The position numbers and the translations under genes are program-made. This document shows, piece by piece, positions 13,542-18,688 of a DNA stretch of 18,688 bases (the first letter of the stretch is position 1; every line of letters starts with the position of its first letter). Source of the stretch: an uncultured Prevotellaceae bacterium. GTDB lineage: Bacteria > Bacteroidota > Bacteroidia > Bacteroidales > Bacteroidaceae. Under the pieces are notes generated by a model, which was not told where the DNA came from, ran no database searches, and saw only the letters and a list, made by a program, of their open reading frames with translations. The stretch spans positions 1 through 18,688 of the forward strand of contig CADCEQ010000063.1 in the NCBI GenBank assembly GCA_902800435.1, given 5' to 3'.

Positions 13542-13939
13542 AAATCATCGATGACAAACTGATAAGCAGTGTGGCAGAACAGGCAAAGCAGTCACCCAGA
13601 CTCAGGATGAACTACAACTTCCATGAGAGTCTGGACGACAAGTGCCACCGATTCCTGAATGTCCTGATGCCTGGCACACAGATAGCCGTGCATCATCACC
13701 CCACAAAGGCAGAGACTTTTGTCATCCTGAAAGGAAAAGTCAAGGTCTCAACCTACAATGATGACGGCGAGATACTGGAGTCATGCGTTATCAGCCAGGA
13801 GAGCGGAACCTACGGCGTGGACATTCCGAAGAACGTGTGGCATGGTGTAGAGTGTTTGGAGCCCAGTGTGCTTCTTGAATGCAAGGAAGGGCCTTTTGTA
13901 GAGCATGAGGTGGACGGAATACTGGAGATAAAGAAGTAA
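13538..13939 (+). CDS. WbuC-family cupin metalloprotein
   Basis: The protein has 133 residues. The start ATG at 13538 overlaps the preceding TGA, and MKIIDDKLISSVAEQAKQSP is the typical WbuC-family N-terminus. A longer frame beginning at 13511 is therefore not used. LRMNYNFHESLDD and then HRFLNVLMPGTQIAVHHHP match WbuC, and HHHPTKAETFVILKGKVKV is a cupin motif-1 with three clustered histidines and a glutamate for metal binding; VWHGVEC is the second motif histidine. WbuC proteins are often found in O-antigen or capsule clusters, but no such genes are present here. Function unknown; likely a small-molecule isomerase or dioxygenase-type cupin. Confidence 0.82.
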   Translation: MKIIDDKLISSVAEQAKQSPRLRMNYNFHESLDDKCHRFLNVLMPGTQIAVHHHPTKAETFVILKGKVKVSTYNDDGEILESCVISQESGTYGVDIPKNVWHGVECLEPSVLLECKEGPFVEHEVDGILEIKK

Positions 13940-14020
13940 ATAGAAGAACTGAATGAACATGCTTTCTGTTCCAAAAGAAGACTCCAAATTGTTAAAAATG
14001 CCTTGAATAACCATATTTAT

Positions 14021-14030
14021 TGTTATAACA
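14021..14030. promoter_or_regulatory. Candidate HipB operator
   Basis: TGTTATAACA is a perfect 10-bp palindrome lying in the -33 region of the hipBA promoter. A second, imperfect copy (TGTTGTAACT, 14050-14059) overlaps the -7 box. Position suits autorepression by the downstream HTH protein. Confidence 0.4.
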
Positions 14031-14054
14031 TATCATAAAATAAAGAAATTGTTG

Positions 14055-14062
14055 TAACTTTG
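14055..14062 (+). promoter_or_regulatory. -7 box of the hipBA operon
   Basis: TAACTTTG matches TAnnTTTG and is followed by the ATG at 14091 after 28 nt. Confidence 0.65.
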
Positions 14063-14090
14063 CGCTCGTAAATATAAGTTGATTATCAAT

Positions 14091-14411
14091 ATGAGCAAGA
14101 CAACAATGGGCAATAAGCTTCCCAGAAAACTGGAACAGAAGATGCAGACCGTAGGTGAGCAAATCAAACTGGCTCGTCTGCGTCGTAATCTTAGTGTAGT
14201 ACAGGTGGCAGAACGGGCTACCTGTTCTCCTCTGACCGTTTCGAGGATAGAAAAAGGTGCTCCGACAGTAGCGATAGGCATCTATCTCCGTGTGCTCTAT
14301 GCCCTCCAGCTGGATGATGACATCCTGTTGTTGGCGAAGAAGGATGAAATGGGCAGGGCCTTACAGGATCTTGCACTGAAACATCGTCAACGTGCCTCTA
14401 AAAAACAATAA
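14091..14411 (+). CDS. hipB: HipB-like XRE-family antitoxin
   Basis: The protein has 106 residues. An XRE helix-turn-helix occupies about 21-75: GEQIKLARLRRNLSVVQVAE, then ATCSPLTVSRIEKGAPTVAI, with recognition helix SPLTVSRIEKG. The C-terminal tail is basic (KHRQRASKKQ). The ATG at 14091 is preferred over an upstream TTG at 14079 because it sits at a normal distance from the -7 box. It ends 3 nt before hipA, the standard order of a HipBA toxin-antitoxin operon, where HipB binds the operator and neutralises HipA. Palindromes over the promoter support autoregulation. Confidence 0.85.
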   Translation: MSKTTMGNKLPRKLEQKMQTVGEQIKLARLRRNLSVVQVAERATCSPLTVSRIEKGAPTVAIGIYLRVLYALQLDDDILLLAKKDEMGRALQDLALKHRQRASKKQ

Positions 14412-14414
14412 GGT

Positions 14415-15668
14415 ATGAAGACACTGTATGTATATGCGGACTTCGACTGGCTTGATGAACCCATGCTGGTTGGCGAACTTGGCTATGAGTCCCTTCGTGG
14501 CTCAGACTCCTATTCGTTCAAGTATGACAATGACTGGCTCCGTCAGTATGGCAGCCTATTTCTGAGTGCCGACATCAACAACTATTCTGGTCAGCAATAC
14601 ACCCAGCCGGACAGGGACATCTTCGGCTGCTTCAGCGATGCCTTGCCTGACCGTTGGGGACGGTTGTTGCTTAACCGTCGCGAACAAATCCTTGCCACGG
14701 AGGAGAAACGCCCGTTACGTAAGCTTTCGTCGTTTGATTACCTCATGGGTATCGATGACTGCTCCCGCATGGGTGGTTTCCGCTTTAAGGAGTCGAAAGA
14801 TGCAGAGTTCATTAATAGTGATAGCTCGCTTCGCATTCCCCCTTTGACCGACATTAGGGCTTTGGTGGCAGCCAGTATGGAGATTGAGAAGAGTGAGGAG
14901 CTGAATCAGTTGCCTGAGAAGAAATGGCTCTTGCAATTAGTTCATCCTGGCACTTCGCTTGGCGGTGCCCGTCCCAAGGCTGGCGTGATGAATGATGAAG
15001 GCCGGCTTTGCGTAGCCAAGTTCCCGTCAAGGAACGATGACTATGATGTCGGCCTTTGGGAGCACCTCAGCCATTTGTTGGCAAAGGAGGTTGGAGTCGT
15101 AGCGGCTGAGACGCTAGTCATAGAGACTGGCGAGCAATACCATGCCCTGCTCTCCAAACGTTTCGACAGGACAGCCGAAGGAAGAAGAAAGCATTTCGCA
15201 TCTGCATTGACCTTGCTGGGCTTGACTGATGGCAGTGATGCCAAGACAGGTAACGGCTATCTGGACATCGTGGACTTCATCCTCCAGAACTGCTGTGACG
15301 TGGAGCAGAACCTTCGTCAGCTCTATCGTCGTGTGGCATTCAATATAGCCATCGGCAATAGCGATGACCATTTCCGTAACCATGGATTCCTGCTGACTCA
15401 ACGTGGCTGGACGCTTTCACCGGCATACGACATGAATCCAACTCTGAATGAATATCAGGCTTTGCTCATCAACTCCACTACCAATCATGCTGACCTTCAG
15501 GTGTTGCTTGATTCCTCGGAGGAGTATATGATAGGCAAAGACGAAGCCGTGCGTATCATCGAAGAAGTGAAGGCAGGTGTGAAGCATTGGAAGTCAATCG
15601 CCACTCGTCTCGGTATAGCCAAGCGAGAAATGGATGTGTTTGAACATGAACAAAAATACGTAGCATGA
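14415..15668 (+). CDS. hipA: HipA-family serine/threonine kinase toxin
   Basis: The protein has 417 residues, normal for full-length HipA. The N-terminal HipA_N-type part (YVYADFDWLDEPMLVGELGY, LPDRWGRLLLNRRE) is followed by the kinase core: ATP-binding GTSLGGARPKA (about 176-186), KFPS with the probable ATP lysine, the catalytic loop IGNSDDHFRNHGFL (about 314-327) and the metal-binding SPAYDMNP. All key residues are present, so it should be active. HipA of E. coli phosphorylates glutamyl-tRNA synthetase and causes growth arrest; the target here is unknown. It lies 3 nt after hipB. No terminator is visible after the stop. Confidence 0.88.
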   Translation: MKTLYVYADFDWLDEPMLVGELGYESLRGSDSYSFKYDNDWLRQYGSLFLSADINNYSGQQYTQPDRDIFGCFSDALPDRWGRLLLNRREQILATEEKRPLRKLSSFDYLMGIDDCSRMGGFRFKESKDAEFINSDSSLRIPPLTDIRALVAASMEIEKSEELNQLPEKKWLLQLVHPGTSLGGARPKAGVMNDEGRLCVAKFPSRNDDYDVGLWEHLSHLLAKEVGVVAAETLVIETGEQYHALLSKRFDRTAEGRRKHFASALTLLGLTDGSDAKTGNGYLDIVDFILQNCCDVEQNLRQLYRRVAFNIAIGNSDDHFRNHGFLLTQRGWTLSPAYDMNPTLNEYQALLINSTTNHADLQVLLDSSEEYMIGKDEAVRIIEEVKAGVKHWKSIATRLGIAKREMDVFEHEQKYVA

Positions 15669-15757
15669 TGTAGCGGTACTGATACACAACGACTTACGCA
15701 AATGGACAGTAATAAAAGCATGTAGCGAAGTTGTAGCAGAATGTTGCAAAAAGTAGC
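15660..15757 (+). repeat. Phased GTAGC pentamers upstream of the LRR gene
   Basis: GTAGC occurs at 15660, 15670, 15722, 15733 and 15753, with GTTGC at 15743. Within each group the spacing is 10-11 bp, one helical turn. The first copy overlaps the end of hipA. No TAnnTTTG box is visible here. Confidence 0.5.
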
Positions 15758-15778
15758 AATAAGTAAATGATAATTAAT

Positions 15779-17134
15779 ATGGAAGAGAAAGATTTATTTT
15801 GTTTGTCAGAAAATGGAGACCTTTCTAGATTGAAAGATCGTGATGTTCAGTCAATTAGAATTCCTGATGGTGCTCGTTACATTTGTAAAGGCACATTTAT
15901 GGGATGTCCGAATTTACAAACTGTATATGTACCCAAAAGCGTAGAGCATATTGCAGGAGCTGCTTTTATGGATTGCAAGAATCTCCAATCTGTTGTTTTT
16001 CTTGATAATAATAAAAGAGTCAATAAGCTTGTAATCGATGATAGGGTATTCGAGGGCTGTACATCGCTTCGGACAATCAATCTGCCTGAACGAGTAGAAC
16101 TGCGTAGAGATGTCTTTAAGGGGTGTTCATCGTTAAACGACACTGTTATTTTTAGTATGCATGGTAAAACGTTAATACACTACCTTCCTGATAATCAGGC
16201 TACAGAATATCGTATTCCTGATGAGGTAACCGTTATTGGAAAATATGCTTTCAAAGATTGTACTTCTCTTCAATCTGTTATTATTCCAGAGGGATTGGAG
16301 CAAATTGAAGATTTTGCATTCCAAGGATGTACGTCTTTGGAGAATGTTTTTATTCCAAGAAGTGTGACTACTATCGGGAGAATGGCTTTTGATGGTTGTG
16401 TTAACCTTATGGCCTTTGATGTTGATCAGGAAAACCAAAGGTATTTGTCATATAAAGGCGTTCTATTTGACTATTCCAATTATACTGTTGTCCGTTTTCC
16501 CCCAAATAATCCCGATGAAACCCATATTGAATCCATTCCGAATTATGTGAGGCATATAGATTCTGGTGCATTCGCTTCGTGCAAATACATGAAATCCATA
16601 ACTATTCCTGTTAGTGTGGTTTCTATTGGAGATTTTGCTTTTCAAGACTGCTATTCATTGCAGAAGGTTAATTTCCTAGGGAAAATAGATTCAATAAGAA
16701 ATTTGTGCTTCAGCGGTTGCACATCCCTCAATTCAATAAATCTTCCCGATAATATTACAGAAATAGAAGGAGGGGCCTTTTGGGGGTGTACATCCCTTCA
16801 ATCAATAGTGTTGCCTAAAGACTTGACTTTGATTGGGTATTCTGCTTTTTGTGAGTGCAAAGCTCTTCATTCTGTATTAATTCCTAAAAAAGTGGCATGT
16901 ATTGAAGGTGATGATTTGGGGTATGGATTTCATGGCGCTTTCAGAGATTGTAGTTCCCTTAGTGCTATTCATTGTGCTATCTTGAACCCTAATGATATTG
17001 AAATAGGTGAAGATGCATTTAATGGGGTTGATATGGACGAATGTACGCTATTTGTTCCTATCAATACTTTAGACGAATACCGTAACCATCCTATTTTCCG
17101 TCGTTTTAGGGAAATAATTGAAGAAAGAATTTGA
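15779..17134 (+). CDS. Leucine-rich-repeat (LRR_5 / BspA-type) protein without signal peptide
   Basis: About 451 residues, built almost wholly of 23-residue LRR_5 units with the pattern AFxGCTSLxxIxIPxxVxxIG, for example YAFKDCTSLQSVIIPEGLEQ and GAFWGCTSLQSIVLPKDLTL; roughly twelve units are visible. The C-terminus (CTLFVPINTLDEYRNHPIF) is the usual cap of such proteins. Most BspA-like proteins are exported, but here the N-terminus (MEEKDLFCLSENGDLSRLKD) is polar with no signal peptide and there is no sorting domain, so it may be cytoplasmic. The ATG at 15767 adds four residues and is an alternative start. Base composition is clearly more AT-rich than its neighbours, a sign of separate acquisition. 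Role probably protein binding; partner unknown. Confidence 0.85.
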   Translation: MEEKDLFCLSENGDLSRLKDRDVQSIRIPDGARYICKGTFMGCPNLQTVYVPKSVEHIAGAAFMDCKNLQSVVFLDNNKRVNKLVIDDRVFEGCTSLRTINLPERVELRRDVFKGCSSLNDTVIFSMHGKTLIHYLPDNQATEYRIPDEVTVIGKYAFKDCTSLQSVIIPEGLEQIEDFAFQGCTSLENVFIPRSVTTIGRMAFDGCVNLMAFDVDQENQRYLSYKGVLFDYSNYTVVRFPPNNPDETHIESIPNYVRHIDSGAFASCKYMKSITIPVSVVSIGDFAFQDCYSLQKVNFLGKIDSIRNLCFSGCTSLNSINLPDNITEIEGGAFWGCTSLQSIVLPKDLTLIGYSAFCECKALHSVLIPKKVACIEGDDLGYGFHGAFRDCSSLSAIHCAILNPNDIEIGEDAFNGVDMDECTLFVPINTLDEYRNHPIFRRFREIIEERI

Positions 17135-17173
17135 TTCCGCGTTAGTTAGTTTAACTAGGGCATTCTTATTAAT

Positions 17174-17902
17174 ATGACAATACAAGAAGCCATAGAAGCC
17201 CGACATAGTGTAAGGGCTTACAAAGACCAGCCATTGAGCGAGGAAATCGTCAAGGTGCTTGAAGATGAAATAGTGAAGCTGAACCATGAGGGACAACTCC
17301 ACATTCAGTTGATATGCAACGAGCCGAAGGCATTCCAAGGGACTATGGCCAAATACGGGAAATTCCGTAATGCCAACAACTACATAGTCATGGCTGGAAA
17401 GAAAGCCGATGACCTTGATGAACGTGTAGGCTACTACGGCGAACATCTTGTCTTACTCGCCCAAACACTGGGCTTGAACACTTGCTGGGTAGGACTCAGC
17501 TACTCGAAAGTGCCAGGAACGTATGTCCTTGACGAAGGAGAAAAGATTGCCTGTTACATTGCCATCGGCTATGGTGAGACACAGGGAGTAGGCCATAAGA
17601 TCAAGACAGTCGGGCAAGTAAGCAACGCATCTGACGCTACTCCTTCATGGTTCCGCAAGGGAGTAGAGGCAGCCTTGCTTGCTCCTACCGCCGTGAACCA
17701 GCAGAAGTTCTTTTTCCACTACGTTTCAAAAGCGTCACAGAGTGCCGAGCGCTCGTTTGAGTATGTCGGCATGAGCAACAATCGCCATCAAGTAAGAGCC
17801 AAGAAGGGATTCTCCATGATTGGCTATACCCAGATGGACTTGGGCATTGCCAAGTACCATTTTGAGATTGGTGCTGGAAAGGTCAACTTTGAGTGGGTAT
17901 GA
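17174..17902 (+). CDS. Nitroreductase-family protein (TM1586-type)
   Basis: The protein has 242 residues. The N-terminal ARHSVRAYKDQPLSEE is the classic FMN-binding Arg-His-Ser-Val-Arg start of nitroreductases. GYYGEHLVLLAQTLGLNTCW and GVGHKIKTVGQ follow, and LLAPTAVNQQKFFFHYV forms the second half typical of the putative TM nitroreductase group, in which two half-domains make one FMN site. It is likely a cytoplasmic flavoprotein reductase; substrate unknown. No -7 box is visible in the 39-nt gap after the LRR gene. The Vat-type acetyltransferase starts 30 nt downstream, suggesting co-transcription. Confidence 0.85.
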   Translation: MTIQEAIEARHSVRAYKDQPLSEEIVKVLEDEIVKLNHEGQLHIQLICNEPKAFQGTMAKYGKFRNANNYIVMAGKKADDLDERVGYYGEHLVLLAQTLGLNTCWVGLSYSKVPGTYVLDEGEKIACYIAIGYGETQGVGHKIKTVGQVSNASDATPSWFRKGVEAALLAPTAVNQQKFFFHYVSKASQSAERSFEYVGMSNNRHQVRAKKGFSMIGYTQMDLGIAKYHFEIGAGKVNFEWV

Positions 17903-17932
17903 AAAGTATGCCAAACAGATAAATCGGAATTT

Positions 17933-18580
17933 ATGGAGATAAAAAACAGACCAAATCCCAATGACGCTTTCCCGAATCCTAAGATTCCAAGCCTCTGCTT
18001 CATCAAGAACGTGGTGAAGAACCCGCGTATCATCATCGGCGACTATACCTACTACGATGATGTGGATGGTGCTGACCAATTCGAGAAGCATGTCACTCAT
18101 TTCTACGATTTCATAGGCGACCGGCTGATTATTGGCAAGTTCTGTGCTATTGCCAAGGGCGTGGAGTTTGTCATGAATGGAGCCAATCATAGGATGGACG
18201 GTGTGACAACCTATCCGTTTTACGTTATTGGTGGCGACTGGGGAAGTGCCATTGCTCCTGTGAAAGATGAATTGCCTCTGAAGGGTGATACCGTTGTGGG
18301 CAATGATGTCTGGATTGGCCAGCATGTTACCATCATGCCAGGCATTCACATAGGTGACGGAGCAATTATCGGAGCCAACTCTGTTGTTGCCTCAGATATT
18401 CCGCCTTACGCTATAGCCGTAGGAAATCCCTGTCGAGTTACCAGGATGCGTTTTGATGACGAATTCATCGCTTATCTGCTACAACTGAAATGGTGGGATT
18501 GGGACATTGAGAAAATAGAGCGCAATTTCAAAGCTTTGTCAAGTGGTGATTTGTATTTAATCAAAGAGATTAAAGATTAG
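17933..18580 (+). CDS. Vat/CatB-type xenobiotic acetyltransferase
   Basis: The protein has 215 residues with left-handed beta-helix hexapeptide repeats (about 65-165: LIIGKFCAIAKGVEF, VVGNDVWIGQHVTIMPG, IHIGDGAIIGANSVVASDI). The motif NGANHRMDG carries the catalytic-type histidine (His86) of streptogramin A and chloramphenicol acetyltransferases of the Vat/CatB group, and KWWDWDIEKI near the C-terminus is characteristic of that group. Length matches the family (about 210). It could acetylate streptogramin A or another hydroxylated compound, but many chromosomal relatives do not confer resistance, so the substrate is open. It is 30 nt after the nitroreductase and 11 nt before a P-loop kinase. 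Confidence 0.85.
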   Translation: MEIKNRPNPNDAFPNPKIPSLCFIKNVVKNPRIIIGDYTYYDDVDGADQFEKHVTHFYDFIGDRLIIGKFCAIAKGVEFVMNGANHRMDGVTTYPFYVIGGDWGSAIAPVKDELPLKGDTVVGNDVWIGQHVTIMPGIHIGDGAIIGANSVVASDIPPYAIAVGNPCRVTRMRFDDEFIAYLLQLKWWDWDIEKIERNFKALSSGDLYLIKEIKD

Positions 18581-18591
18581 TTTTTACACAT

Positions 18592-18688
18592 ATGGTTATA
18601 CTGATAACAGGTGCTTCACATACGGGTAAAACGCTTCTTGCACAGCGTATGCTTGAGAAATATAAGTATCCATATCTGTCTATAGATC
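18592..18688 (+). CDS. P-loop nucleotide kinase (3' partial)
   Basis: The ATG at 18592 opens a frame that runs off the window after 32 codons. MVILITGASHTGKTLLAQRM holds a Walker A motif (GASHTGKT, Lys13), followed by EKYKYPYLSID, as in small cytoplasmic P-loop kinases of the adenylate-kinase/zeta-toxin superfamily. It lies 11 nt after the acetyltransferase, probably in the same operon. Family placement beyond a P-loop kinase is not possible from the fragment. Confidence 0.7.
   Translation, partial: MVILITGASHTGKTLLAQRMLEKYKYPYLSID

Noticed and set aside
14079..14090. TTG start for hipB
   Set aside because: An ATG follows four codons later with better spacing from the -7 box.
17144..17158. 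TAGTTA-GTT-TAACTA hairpin after the LRR gene
   Set aside because: The 6-bp AT-rich stem without a T-tract is too weak to support a terminator call.

Overview
This window looks like a chromosomal segment of a Bacteroidota member, most likely in or near Prevotellaceae. The basis is indirect: many promoters carry the Bacteroidota -7 box (TAnnTTTG) in place of TATAAT, Shine-Dalgarno sequences are weak or absent, and the gene content fits (TonB-dependent receptor, BspA-type leucine-rich repeats, GH31 enzyme, WbuC cupin). No RNA gene, CRISPR array or complete insertion sequence was found.

Bases 1-11,780 are GC-rich. They hold the 3' part of a secreted alpha/beta hydrolase (1-1119); a short minus-strand unit with its own promoter and terminator (about 1200-1469); a metal-homeostasis-like block on the minus strand (TonB receptor 1577-3742, Cys/His-rich membrane protein 3795-4142, cation-efflux remnant 4218-4689, tiny winged-helix-like protein 4712-4885); and a plus-strand run of a shortened beta-propeller protein, a lipoprotein tyrosine phosphatase and a GH31 glycosidase (5123-9375). 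Next comes a 600-bp gene-free block packed with repeats (9376-9990), then a broken amidohydrolase (9991-10927) and a broken short-chain dehydrogenase (11034-11783).

From about 11,784 the composition becomes more AT-rich and the content turns accessory: a zeta-toxin-like kinase with a 59-residue overlapping partner (11813-12582), a divergent metallo-beta-lactamase-fold/WbuC cupin pair (12708-13939), a HipBA module (14091-15668), an AT-rich leucine-rich-repeat protein without a signal peptide (15779-17134), and a nitroreductase / Vat-type acetyltransferase / P-loop kinase run (17174 to the window end). The dehydrogenase loses its N-terminal coding region exactly where this segment begins, which suggests an insertion or rearrangement junction.

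Two things stand out. First, two promoters in the metal block share a collinear module of about 61 bp (4147-4207 and 4931-4991), with an inverted repeat upstream of the -7 box, so the two units probably answer to one regulator. Second, four genes in 8 kb (cation efflux, beta-propeller, amidohydrolase, dehydrogenase) have lost internal or N-terminal segments while their other parts remain recognisable; this is either local gene decay or an assembly artefact and should be settled with reads. The repeat block at 9376-9990 contains three hairpin elements whose arms differ in a compensatory way, two hairpins with an identical loop, and a perfect 38-bp palindrome.
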